64,000 bases of DNA. It comes from JAAYFT01 sp036562765. Its GTDB lineage: Bacteria > Bacillota > Clostridia > Tissierellales > Tissierellaceae. Under the pieces are notes generated by a model, which was not told the origin of the DNA, searched no databases, and saw only the letters and a program-made list of their open reading frames with translations. The stretch covers positions 1 to 64,000 of the forward strand of contig DATCJO010000177.1 in assembly GCA_036562765.1 (NCBI GenBank), written 5' to 3'. Both the position numbers and the translations under genes were made by a program. Shown here piece by piece: positions 8,877 through 15,855 of this stretch. Numbering within the stretch: the first letter of the stretch is position 1; each line of letters begins with the position of its first letter.

Positions 8877-9447
8877 TGATGTTTTCTATATTTCTTCCAA
8901 TTTCATATAATTCTTTTCTAATTTCTGGCCTTTCTGCTACAGATAAATTATCTGTATTAGATACAAAATAATTGCCTTTATAAGTCACATTTATGGCTTT
9001 AAAGAAATAATCCACTACCGGTATTGAACCGCTGAATTGTTCAAAGGCAAAAGGTGCACCGCCTACTGCAAGGAATATGCCAATTCTATCTTCTGTATTC
9101 TTGTATTTTTTACCCAATGTATATTTTAAAGACCAATATCTTTGACATCTATCTATCATGTTCTTAGTTAATCCATTAATGGAATTGAAATAAATTGGTG
9201 CAGCTAGGATTATTATATCACTGGTATCAAAGCCTTCATAGATTTCATACATATCGTCTTTTTCTACGCACCCTTCTACATGACCACAATAATCGCATCC
9301 AGTACAATGATTTATTTTTTTGTCTATCAAATTTATCTTTTTAATTTCATATTCTTCCTTATTTATTCCATCTAGTAAATATCCTAACAGTACATCTGTG
9401 TTCTTACCTTTTCTTGGACTGCCCATTAGTGCTAAGATTTTTTTCAT
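8854..9447 (-). CDS. Flavodoxin-fold NAD(P)H-dependent oxidoreductase
   Basis: A 197-residue protein of the WrbA/iron-sulfur-flavoprotein group of FMN reductases. The FMN phosphate-binding loop GSPRKGKN is at residues 8-15. A cysteine cluster CTGCDYC...C near residues 48-60 resembles the compact [4Fe-4S] motif of archaeal iron-sulfur flavoproteins. The start is ATG 9447, five bases after GGGG; a GTG two codons earlier is possible. It lies directly upstream of aroC, whose product requires reduced FMN, so a role in supplying reduced flavin is an attractive guess but only that. Confidence 0.82.
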   Translation of the reverse strand: MKKILALMGSPRKGKNTDVLLGYLLDGINKEEYEIKKINLIDKKINHCTGCDYCGHVEGCVEKDDMYEIYEGFDTSDIIILAAPIYFNSINGLTKNMIDRCQRYWSLKYTLGKKYKNTEDRIGIFLAVGGAPFAFEQFSGSIPVVDYFFKAINVTYKGNYFVSNTDNLSVAERPEIRKELYEIGRNIENITDFYIQK

Positions 9448-9455
9448 AAGCACCC

Positions 9456-10004
9456 CTACAATACTACTTTAGTCTTTAGCAATTTAACTAATAAAGTTAT
9501 TAAATAACTTACTATAGGCATTTTTATTAAATCAGATAATATTCTCCCTGGCAATAAAACAAAAAATCCTTTTCCATACAAAATAGTTAGCCAGTAGGTA
9601 TTTAATATAGTCGATATCAATACTGTACATATTGCTACTATTAAAAATACCTTTTTAAATGTAAATGGGTTTCCATTTTCTGCTTTTTTTCGTAAGTAAT
9701 TTCCATAGATGCCTGGCAAGATTCCCCACAACATTGAGCTTAATGTAAAACCTATGAAAAATGGTCCTTGGGGAAAAGCCCATGCTCCAATTAAATCTGC
9801 TATAAGTCCTGTCATTCCTCCTACAATTGGGCCAAATAATAAGCCACTCAAAATTATTGGAAGTTCGCCAAAGCCCAATCTTAAAGTAGGAAGACCTGCT
9901 ACTAAAGGCACCATGATTGAAACAAATCTCGTTAAAACAATGGATAAAGCTGTTAAAAAACCAGCTTGAACTATAACTATTGTATTTATCCTACCTCTAT
10001 TCAT
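9456..10004 (-). CDS. folT: Folate ECF transporter S component
   Basis: A 182-residue membrane protein with about six hydrophobic segments, matching S components of energy-coupling-factor transporters. The folate assignment comes from the sequence pattern (GFGELPIILSGLLFGPIVGG, DLIGAWAFPQGPFFIGFTL) and from the tetrahydrofolate riboswitch immediately upstream. It would bind folate and need the shared EcfA/A'/T module encoded elsewhere. The start is ATG 10004 behind GGAGG, which the leader can hide (see the leader entry). Confidence 0.93.
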   Translation of the reverse strand: MNRGRINTIVIVQAGFLTALSIVLTRFVSIMVPLVAGLPTLRLGFGELPIILSGLLFGPIVGGMTGLIADLIGAWAFPQGPFFIGFTLSSMLWGILPGIYGNYLRKKAENGNPFTFKKVFLIVAICTVLISTILNTYWLTILYGKGFFVLLPGRILSDLIKMPIVSYLITLLVKLLKTKVVL

Positions 10005-10064
10005 TTTATCCTCCTTTCTTTGCTATGACAGTCTACTGTCACACTAAAGAAAAGGAGTTTCTTT
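10005..10064 (-). promoter_or_regulatory. Expression platform hiding the folT ribosome site
   Basis: Between the aptamer and folT, CTCCTTTTCTTT (10057-10046) can pair with AAAGAAAGGAG (10021-10011), which contains the folT Shine-Dalgarno sequence; one T would bulge. The segment between them also folds (GACAG...CTGTC). A GACAG in this stem could instead compete with the 3' strand of aptamer helix P1. Regulation is therefore probably translational. This is inferred by eye, not by folding software. Confidence 0.6.
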
Positions 10065-10167
10065 AATGAGACAGCGGAATGCGGTAAAGAATCGCAGATA
10101 TACATCTTTCGTTTAAGGGCAACTTCCCATCCCTTAACACTTAACGCTCTTTACCTACTCTGTCATA
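10065..10167 (-). promoter_or_regulatory. Tetrahydrofolate (THF) riboswitch aptamer
   Basis: On the minus strand the sequence carries the THF riboswitch hallmarks in order: GAGTAGGTAAAGAGCGTTAAGTG, then GGGATGGGAAGTTGCCC, CGAAA, and ACCGCATTCCGCT, closed by a P1 helix (ATGACAG with CTGTCTCAT). It sits directly 5' of folT, the classic target. Confidence 0.93.
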
Positions 10168-10176
10168 TCAACTTCA

Positions 10177-10803
10177 TTATATATCAATATCCTTCTTTAG
10201 TAAATCATCGTTATACTTTTTTCGAATATACTCTGTTATATTATAGGATCCGATAATTGTGGCCAAAAGGAATGATACTACTGCAATAACTCTATAATAT
10301 GTTGGATAAGGAGAGAAATATGACATTAAAAAGAAGATAGCAAATAATATATATAATTTATATACCTTATCTTTGCTCAAAAAATTGATGCTTTTTTTAA
10401 GCTCTTTCTTCTTTTCATAATATTTTGAAACAATATAATCCTCAATATCATCATTTGGTTGAATTACTTTTTCTTCTACTAACTTCTTCTTATATTCCCT
10501 TTTTATTTCCTCGATTTTCTTCTTCCTTAACTTAGTCATAAATTTACTTAAAAAAACATAAGAAACAGTTCCTAAAGTTATACTTATAATTATAGATAAA
10601 TAAATGTTATTAATATATCTATTTAATATTATAATTAAAAGGAATATGGCTCCAATGCTTAAAGCCAATTTATCAAGGATATCTGCACCAGTTGTTTTTC
10701 CATTTTTCATCTGTGCAGTATAGAAATTATCTAATACTCTTTTTCTCTCTTTTTCATTGTGCCTAGTCCTTAAATAATCTATTACCCTTTTCACCACTGG
10801 CAC
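10177..10803 (-). CDS. Membrane protein of unknown function
   Basis: I do not recognise this 208-residue protein. It has two hydrophobic hairpins (about residues 47-90 and 148-187), separated by a very basic, coiled-coil-like segment rich in Lys and Glu. Start codons are GTG (10803, or a GTG two or three codons later) behind AGGAAAGGA, overlapping the end of the upstream gene by about 40 bases, so the pair is translationally coupled. The THF riboswitch begins just after its stop. Confidence 0.65.
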   Translation of the reverse strand: MPVVKRVIDYLRTRHNEKERKRVLDNFYTAQMKNGKTTGADILDKLALSIGAIFLLIIILNRYINNIYLSIIISITLGTVSYVFLSKFMTKLRKKKIEEIKREYKKKLVEEKVIQPNDDIEDYIVSKYYEKKKELKKSINFLSKDKVYKLYILFAIFFLMSYFSPYPTYYRVIAVVSFLLATIIGSYNITEYIRKKYNDDLLKKDIDI

Positions 10804-11437
10804 TTCCTTTCCTAGATAATAAGTATCCTATTCCTTGTATTATTGCCAAAATGGTGAAAAAAGATACTCCTATATAAACTGCCATTGAAAAAAAGAACTC
10901 CTCTGGGAACATCTGAATCAAAAGGTCAGTTTCAGGATCAAGAAGCCATAAGTCATTGTTGAAAAATATATAGTGGAAATATGTAAAATACTTATTGAAA
11001 TCTAAATTAATCAAGATCCACAAGACTATTAACATTGCCCAATTTATAAATAATCCTCTAAATATATATTTCCCTAACAATTTCACTTCTTTTTTCTTTA
11101 TAAAGTAAGCTATAATCCCAGCAGATATTAAAATTGATATATATTTTAATATATATCCAACTTTAAATAATCTTTGAACATCCCTCATATGCAGAATTTC
11201 TCTTTGGTTAAAATTAGGCTCTAATATATCATCTCCAGCCTTCCCTTGTAAATAAATAATTAAATCCTCAGTTATTTTCATCAGTTCATCTTTGGATTTA
11301 CCTGTTATTTCAACTTGATTATGGTTCTCATAGTTTCTTAAATAATGTTCCCTGTTAAATGCATTAATTTCTATGGATTCTAATAAAGCAAATAAAGATA
11401 AAGTAAAAACTAATAAGCTTAACAGAAATTTTTTCAA
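10763..11437 (-). CDS. TIGR01906/DUF1461 family integral membrane protein
   Basis: A 224-residue protein with an N-terminal hydrophobic segment, an external loop and three further membrane segments. The loop pattern (YENHNQVEITGKSKDEL, then FNQREILHMRDVQRLF) matches the conserved TIGR01906 family of Firmicutes, which has no established function. It overlaps the downstream membrane-protein gene and is the first gene of that pair. Confidence 0.75.
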   Translation of the reverse strand: MKKFLLSLLVFTLSLFALLESIEINAFNREHYLRNYENHNQVEITGKSKDELMKITEDLIIYLQGKAGDDILEPNFNQREILHMRDVQRLFKVGYILKYISILISAGIIAYFIKKKEVKLLGKYIFRGLFINWAMLIVLWILINLDFNKYFTYFHYIFFNNDLWLLDPETDLLIQMFPEEFFFSMAVYIGVSFFTILAIIQGIGYLLSRKGSASGEKGNRLFKD

Positions 11438-11487
11438 ATATACCCCTCCAAAGATTTATTTATATATAATACCACATCAAAGTAAAT

Positions 11488-11521
11488 TTAAAAAGGATTG
11501 AGATTAAAATCCCAATCCTTT
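11488..11521 (-). terminator. Terminator of the small gene at 11525-11698
   Basis: Inverted repeat AAAGGATTG...CAATCCTTT extended by GATT/AATC, followed by a T-run on the minus strand. Confidence 0.7.
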
Positions 11522-11524
11522 ATT

Positions 11525-11698
11525 TTATCCTAAAGCTTTTTCTAATTTATCTAAATGTTGTATTGGAAAATATTTTAATAGTTCCTTGTACTGCTCAACT
11601 GACAATCCCTGTACAGTTGTATAAATATCTATTTTTGTATCTAAATCAGCAGTTATAAATTTCTCCTTTATTTCTTCAAAATTAGTTTTTGCTTCCAT
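11525..11698 (-). CDS. Small hypothetical protein (57 aa)
   Basis: A short gene running from ATG 11698 to TAA 11525, with GGAGG six bases before the start and a terminator after the stop, so it is well framed as a real gene. The product is acidic and predicted mostly helical (MEAKTNFEEIKEKFITADLD at its start, ending FPIQHLDKLEKALG). I do not recognise a family. It is divergent from the tiny-gene array that begins at 11935 and may share that regulatory region. Confidence 0.6.
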   Translation of the reverse strand: MEAKTNFEEIKEKFITADLDTKIDIYTTVQGLSVEQYKELLKYFPIQHLDKLEKALG

Positions 11699-11892
11699 AA
11701 AAGACCTCCTTTTTGCTACTCAGCTTTACAATTATTATCCCTCATAAAAATTTTTTTATTTTGCTCATCTTTGTTTTGAAATATTTGGCTTTCCTATTTC
11801 TTATAAAAATGAAAAATTATACTAACTGTTGTGAAAATTTTTACCATTTTATAAAATTTGTCCAATTTTTGTATCAAAATTTTGTGTACATG

Positions 11893-11903
11893 CATAGGAT
11901 AAT
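11893..11903 (+). promoter_or_regulatory. Possible sporulation-type -10 element
   Basis: CATAGGATAAT about 30 bases before the first tiny gene resembles the CATAnnnTA -10 box of SigK-type promoters. No convincing -35 partner is seen, so this is only a hint that the array is sporulation-controlled. Confidence 0.2.
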
Positions 11904-11934
11904 ATTTGCTAAACAAAAGAAGGAGGTGCAAGCA

Positions 11935-12090
11935 TTGGCAGACAGAATCTTTGCTTCAGTAGTTAATCAAAAAACTGTAACTCAAATCCAACTACAAGTA
12001 TTAACTGTGATTGCTGCTCAAATTGCATCTGTAATAGAAGCTCAATTAGGTATAACTGTTCAATCTGACGATGATTTACTAGACCTTTAA
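11935..12090 (+). CDS. Tiny hydrophobic-helix protein, first copy
   Basis: A 51-residue protein starting at TTG 11935, eight bases after GGAGG. The start is fixed by comparison with the next gene, which is about 85 percent identical and starts with ATG at the same codon. The open frame extends upstream to 11713, but that extension has no ribosome site or duplicate. The sequence is MADRIFASVVNQ, then a long Val/Ile/Ala/Gln-rich helix, ending in acidic DDDLLDL. Unknown function; a self-assembling or coat-like structural protein would fit the composition, but this is a guess. Confidence 0.7.
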   Translation: MADRIFASVVNQKTVTQIQLQVLTVIAAQIASVIEAQLGITVQSDDDLLDL

Positions 12091-12119
12091 TTTTTTTTAA
12101 CACTTGGAGGTGAAAAACA

Positions 12120-12275
12120 ATGGCAGACCGCATTCTTGCATCAGTAGTTAATCAAAAATCAGTAACCCAAGTTCAACTACAAGTATTAACTGTAATTGCT
12201 GCTCAAATTGCATCTGTAATAGAAGCTCAATTGGGCATTGCTGCTCAATTTGATGATGATTTATTAGATATTTAA
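12120..12275 (+). CDS. Tiny hydrophobic-helix protein, second copy
   Basis: A 51-residue tandem duplicate of the preceding gene, with the same MADRI start, NQK motif, Val/Ile/Gln helix and acidic tail (FDDDLLDI). ATG start with GGAGG upstream. The two copies are separated by only 29 bases. Conservation between the copies at the protein level supports real coding. Confidence 0.72.
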   Translation: MADRILASVVNQKSVTQVQLQVLTVIAAQIASVIEAQLGIAAQFDDDLLDI

Positions 12276-12346
12276 TGTGTTAGTAATATAATTTTTTTAT
12301 TATAGATAGATGCACCCTCTATTCATCCTAGGAAGGAGGAATGAAA

Positions 12347-12565
12347 TTGAAAATAGGATTTTCAAAAGATGGTCTAAGGCTTAATTCAAAGAAATTCAAT
12401 CCACTAAATTTCAAAATAAATGGTGTAGAACTAGAATCTGACATTCCATTGAACCCTCCAAATGCAAATGAAATATTATCTGTTTTTCAACAACCAAATC
12501 TAAGAAATGCAAATAAAATGCAAGGTATTGATATTTTAAAGTCGATAATTGAAAAATCCATTTAA
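12347..12565 (+). CDS. Small hypothetical protein (72 aa)
   Basis: GGAGG at 12335-12339 is only one base from an ATG at 12341 but seven bases from an in-frame TTG at 12347, so I take the TTG as the start. The product begins MKIGFSKDGLRLNSKKFNPL and contains a proline/asparagine-rich middle (IPLNPPNANE) and a helical end. No family recognised. A strong terminator follows, closing the first three-gene block of the array. Confidence 0.6.
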   Translation: MKIGFSKDGLRLNSKKFNPLNFKINGVELESDIPLNPPNANEILSVFQQPNLRNANKMQGIDILKSIIEKSI

Positions 12566-12574
12566 TATAGATTT

Positions 12575-12616
12575 GAACTGCCTTGAATAGTCTTATTCAA
12601 GGCAGTTCTTTATTTA
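12575..12616 (+). terminator. Terminator inside the tiny-gene array
   Basis: A 15-bp perfect inverted repeat (12575-12589 with 12594-12608) followed by TTTATTTA. It separates the first three tiny genes from the following seven. Confidence 0.85.
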
Positions 12617-12683
12617 CTATAGTAACTATTTAATACAATTCAACATAACATATAAATAAAACCTATAAAATAGGAGGGCTTTT

Positions 12684-12848
12684 ATGGCAAAAAACAGTAG
12701 CAAATCTTCTCCAAAGGTTAATGAAACGACCTATATGGTTGCCAAAATTGCTAATCAAATAAATACTAATCAGCAGTCAAATATGTGTCTCTCTTCATGT
12801 AGTGCAGTAACTCAAAATTCAACTACTGTAAATATAAATTTAGGATAG
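12684..12848 (+). CDS. Tiny Ser/Asn/Thr-rich protein (54 aa)
   Basis: ATG 12684 behind GGAGG, stop TAG 12846-12848, 54 residues. It starts MAKNSSKSSPKVNETTYMVA, then KIANQINTNQQSN, two cysteines in MCLSSCSAV, and ends in a polar Thr/Asn tail. The IANQIN stretch resembles SNQAN motifs in the genes at 13399 and 13696. The gene begins 75 bases after the upstream terminator, so it may have its own promoter. The next gene's GGAGG overlaps its stop codon. Confidence 0.6.
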   Translation: MAKNSSKSSPKVNETTYMVAKIANQINTNQQSNMCLSSCSAVTQNSTTVNINLG

Positions 12849-12857
12849 GAGGATAAC

Positions 12858-13160
12858 ATGACTGTTAATAGAAATTCTCATTGGATAGGTATAAGATTAA
12901 AAAAACAAACAAATAAACTACCAAAAGAAATTCTAATTGACATAAATGGCAATGTTTATTTAGATGGTGAATTATACGATGAAACTAAATCTAAATATAC
13001 AAACTTAAGTATAGATGTTGAAAAGCACAGTAAACTCAGTTCAGGAGAAGAAACCCAAAAAATCATTGAAGAAAGCAAAAAAGCAAAAAAAGGAGATTAT
13101 GTAATTATTAGAGATGAAGAAGGTCCAGATAGAAAAGAGATAACAACTGTGAAATTCTAA
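12858..13160 (+). CDS. Small hypothetical protein (100 aa)
   Basis: ATG 12858 with GGAGG overlapping the stop of the previous gene. The first half contains ILIDINGNVYLDGELYDE, a beta-type segment that resembles parts of the genes at 13399 (FYIDKDGNLSINGLDEDKL) and 13696 (IDINEEGIITINNKSYEM). The second half is highly charged. No known family recognised. Confidence 0.6.
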   Translation: MTVNRNSHWIGIRLKKQTNKLPKEILIDINGNVYLDGELYDETKSKYTNLSIDVEKHSKLSSGEETQKIIEESKKAKKGDYVIIRDEEGPDRKEITTVKF

Positions 13161-13177
13161 TACAAGGGGGAATCTTT

Positions 13178-13393
13178 TTGGTCAATAAAGAAGATAGCAA
13201 TCAAAATATAGATATTGATATTAATGAATATAAAATAACAACTGAAAATGTTGAATTTGTAATGAACTTCAAAAAAATTAAAAACCCAGCAGAATTACTT
13301 GAAAAATTATATTTGTTAAGAGAAAATCAAACTTTAACCAATGCGGAAAAAAATGAAATGGTTAAAAGAATAATGCTTGATTATATGGGGTGA
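13178..13393 (+). CDS. Small hypothetical protein (71 aa)
   Basis: TTG start at 13178, seven bases after GGGGG. The product is acidic and mostly helical, with LEKLYLLRENQTLTNAEKNE before a short C-terminus. The end overlaps the leader of the next gene, consistent with one transcript. Unknown function. Confidence 0.55.
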   Translation: MVNKEDSNQNIDIDINEYKITTENVEFVMNFKKIKNPAELLEKLYLLRENQTLTNAEKNEMVKRIMLDYMG

Positions 13394-13398
13394 TTTTT

Positions 13399-13665
13399 TT
13401 GGAAAATATCAGGCACTCTATATTACTTAATCTATCTAATCAAGCTAATACAATTAAATGTACCAAAACCCACTTAGCTCAATATAACTTTTTTGTCATT
13501 ATAGGACTTGAATATTTAAATTCATTTAATGAATCAGAAAAAATACCTATTTCCTTCTATATAGATAAGGATGGGAATTTGTCTATTAATGGATTAGATG
13601 AAGATAAATTAAATGATGAAAATATTTATATATACTCAGACAAGAAGGTAACCTCAAGTGAGTAA
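13399..13665 (+). CDS. Small hypothetical protein (88 aa), SNQAN type
   Basis: I place the start at TTG 13399, six bases after GGGGTG; a GTG at 13390 in the same frame would overlap the previous gene and has no ribosome site. The product contains LSNQANT, a hydrophobic helix (FFVIIGLEYLNSF) and a beta-type tail with FYIDKDGNLSING. It aligns along its length with the gene at 13696, so the two look like diverged paralogues. Confidence 0.58.
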   Translation: MENIRHSILLNLSNQANTIKCTKTHLAQYNFFVIIGLEYLNSFNESEKIPISFYIDKDGNLSINGLDEDKLNDENIYIYSDKKVTSSE

Positions 13666-13695
13666 AATAAATAATTATTACAGGAGGTAATAGTA

Positions 13696-14010
13696 GTGGA
13701 TTCTAGACCTGAAGAGTTTTTAGAAGAAATTACTAATTATGAAAACAGTAAAATATTTAATTTTTTGATAAATGCATCTAATCAAGCAAATTTAAGTAGA
13801 AATAATAATATTTCTCCAATACAGCTTAACTCAATTTTCGTAGTCATAAGTCCATACTATATTGAAAAATTAAACATTGAAGGCATGGATATTAATATAG
13901 ATATAAATGAGGAAGGAATCATTACAATTAATAATAAAAGCTATGAAATGGTTGAAATAGAACCTGGTGTAAAAATCTTCGGAATATCAAAAGTAAGTAA
14001 GGAGTGCTAA
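13696..14010 (+). CDS. Small hypothetical protein (104 aa), SNQAN type
   Basis: GTG start at 13696 with GGAGG eight bases upstream. Residues include ASNQANLS, SPIQLNSIFVVISPYYIEKL and IDINEEGIITINNKSYEM. The NQ-x-helix part also resembles the 51-residue proteins at the head of the array (VNQKTVTQIQLQVLTVIAA), as if those were N-terminal-only versions of the same unit. Function unknown. Confidence 0.6.
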   Translation: MDSRPEEFLEEITNYENSKIFNFLINASNQANLSRNNNISPIQLNSIFVVISPYYIEKLNIEGMDINIDINEEGIITINNKSYEMVEIEPGVKIFGISKVSKEC

Positions 14011-14012
14011 AA

Positions 14013-14245
14013 ATGGACGATACCAATAAGAAAAAAACTTTAATCACAAAAAATTATATAACATCCTTACTCCAGAAGAAAAAGCATTATATGCAAAAAT
14101 ATTAGAAGATATAGGTAAAAATCAAGAATTTTACACCACAAGTAGTCCAGAAGAAATTTTAGATTATTTGATTAATAAATTTGGTTTTCAAAAAGAAAAG
14201 ATTTATAAACTATTTAAAAAAATAGATTTAATTAGCAGGGAGTGA
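14013..14245 (+). pseudogene. Small gene with a frame break in an A7 run
   Basis: Translation from ATG 14013 (behind AAGGAG) gives MDDTNKKK and then stops at 14103-14105 after 30 residues. From base 14036 the -1 frame stays open to TGA 14243-14245 and encodes a natural-looking helical protein (KKLYNILTPEEKALYAKILE at its start, about 77 residues in total). That frame has no start codon of its own. The break lies in AAG followed by seven A (14031-14037) and C, which contains the A-AAA-AAC slippery type. It may be a lost base, a sequencing error or programmed slippage. Confidence 0.55.
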
Positions 14246-14252
14246 AATGTAA

Positions 14253-14546
14253 ATGACAAAATATAATAAAAAAATTGGCTATCCTATTGATATGACAAAT
14301 CAAGGAAAAAATTCATCCGATAATTTAGATAATAAGAAAATGGATAAAACAAATGTTAAAAATATTGAAAATAAAGAAACTGAAACTAAAACTGAAGTTA
14401 AGGATATGAAAGTATCTAATGAAAAAATTAATAGAAAAAAAGAAAGGGATAATAAAAAAGAAAAAGATAATTATGGAAAAAATTCCGCGATAATAGAAAT
14501 TTTAGATGGCTTGAAATCAATTTATCAAAATTATAATAAGAAATAA
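14253..14546 (+). CDS. Charged low-complexity protein (97 aa)
   Basis: ATG 14253, ten bases after GGGAG. The protein is dominated by Lys, Asn, Glu and Asp with almost no hydrophobic residues until a short C-terminal helix (AIIEILDGLKSIYQNY). Probably unstructured. It is the last gene of the array and is followed by a terminator. Confidence 0.55.
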   Translation: MTKYNKKIGYPIDMTNQGKNSSDNLDNKKMDKTNVKNIENKETETKTEVKDMKVSNEKINRKKERDNKKEKDNYGKNSAIIEILDGLKSIYQNYNKK

Positions 14547-14557
14547 TTGCTAATGAG

Positions 14558-14588
14558 CCAACAGTAGTACTACCTACTGTTGGTTTTA
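14558..14588 (+). terminator. Terminator at the end of the tiny-gene array
   Basis: Ten-bp inverted repeat CCAACAGTAG/CTACTGTTGG followed by TTTTATG. It ends the second block of seven genes and faces the convergent ATP-grasp gene. Confidence 0.8.
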
Positions 14589-15593
14589 TGATATGTTTTT
14601 CTTTTTTTCAATCAAATTGTACCTTTCAATAGCACTTTCTAGAATTTTACTTAAAAATTCTGATGCTGTCATTCCTGCAGCTTTTGCAGCATAACCCATA
14701 TATCCATGATGTATCTTCATCTTTCCGCTTTCATCCTTTTCAGATGCCATCGATAAACCTGCAAAAGTATTTATTTCAAGGAAGTATGGTATGCCTTCTT
14801 TATTTACTATCATGTCAATTCTTGAGTAATCTTTCGCATTCAATGATTTAAAAATTCTTATGGCTGTCTTCTTTATCCTATTCTCTATTTCTTCAGGAAA
14901 ATCTGCTGGACATTTAATTATCTCCCTGTCATACATCTTATGTTCAAATGTATTTGTTCTTGTTGAATTATATTTTATTTCTACAATAGGTAAAACCATT
15001 GGATCTTCATATCCAATAATACCTACAGTTACTTCCCTACCTTCAATATATTCCTCAATCAACGCTTTTTGCCCAATTTTTTCAGTTATCTTTCTTACCA
15101 CTTTTGGTAAGTCTTCATATTTATATATAATATTTTCATCACTTATACCTGCACTTCCTCTACCATTTATTGGCTTCACAAAAAGAGGATAATTTAGATT
15201 GATTTCTGGAATATTATCAGGATCATCAACCACAACAAATTTAGCTGTAGGAACCCCATTATATGCAACTATTCTTTTTCTCTGTGCTTTGTTTAATGAA
15301 ACCAAATCTATTCCTGAACCTACATAAGGAATACCAAAGGTTTCCAATAATGCAACTTCCTTTAAGCTAGACGCATTAAATACTATATCAACCTTTTCCT
15401 TTATGATGCTTTCTAAGGTTTTCCTAGGGTCTTTGCCATTCCATTCGATAAGAGTTGCATCATAACCTGCAGATTTTAAGGCAGAATAATGATGAAATGC
15501 TTCTTCATAAGCATCATCATAGATTTTATCTGGAGTGAGCTTCATCTGTTGTTCTACATTCCTGAATTTTCTCCATAGAACACCAACCTTCAC
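14586..15593 (-). CDS. D-alanine-D-alanine ligase-like ATP-grasp protein
   Basis: A 335-residue ATP-grasp enzyme of the Ddl-like group. Seen: the ATP-lysine region PLFVKPINGRGSAGI, the EEYIEGREVTVGI block, and the metal-binding end SRIDMIVNKEG...YFLEINT. Compared with true Ddl, the N-terminal substrate region is unlike the EHG-containing one, so a different amino acid or peptide substrate is likely. The start is GTG 15593, eight bases after GGAG; the longer TTG-initiated form at 15611 overlaps that site. It is convergent with the tiny-gene array and has a paralogue at 48758-49765. Confidence 0.8.
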   Translation of the reverse strand: MKVGVLWRKFRNVEQQMKLTPDKIYDDAYEEAFHHYSALKSAGYDATLIEWNGKDPRKTLESIIKEKVDIVFNASSLKEVALLETFGIPYVGSGIDLVSLNKAQRKRIVAYNGVPTAKFVVVDDPDNIPEINLNYPLFVKPINGRGSAGISDENIIYKYEDLPKVVRKITEKIGQKALIEEYIEGREVTVGIIGYEDPMVLPIVEIKYNSTRTNTFEHKMYDREIIKCPADFPEEIENRIKKTAIRIFKSLNAKDYSRIDMIVNKEGIPYFLEINTFAGLSMASEKDESGKMKIHHGYMGYAAKAAGMTASEFLSKILESAIERYNLIEKKKNIS

Positions 15594-15855
15594 CTTCTCA
15601 TCTCCTTTCAAATATTATTTTTCTAAATCTTTGTGAAAAACATTTAGAAAGCATTATAAAATGGATAAAAATGAATAGAATTAAGAGAATTGAAAAATAA
15701 GAAGAGATTTAATGGCTATTTATATTATAACATATTGGCTGTTTTTGTAAAGTTTGTAACAAATTGGCATTCTAACATGGTTGCTTTCATTTGAATACTC
15801 ATTTCATATACGGAAAAAATATTTTATAATCAGTTTTCAATAACAGGTGATTAAT

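Noticed and set aside
11713..11934. A 74-residue upstream extension of the first tiny protein.
   Set aside because: It has no ribosome site, is Phe/Ile/Lys-rich noise, and the tandem duplicate starts exactly at the TTG-equivalent codon.
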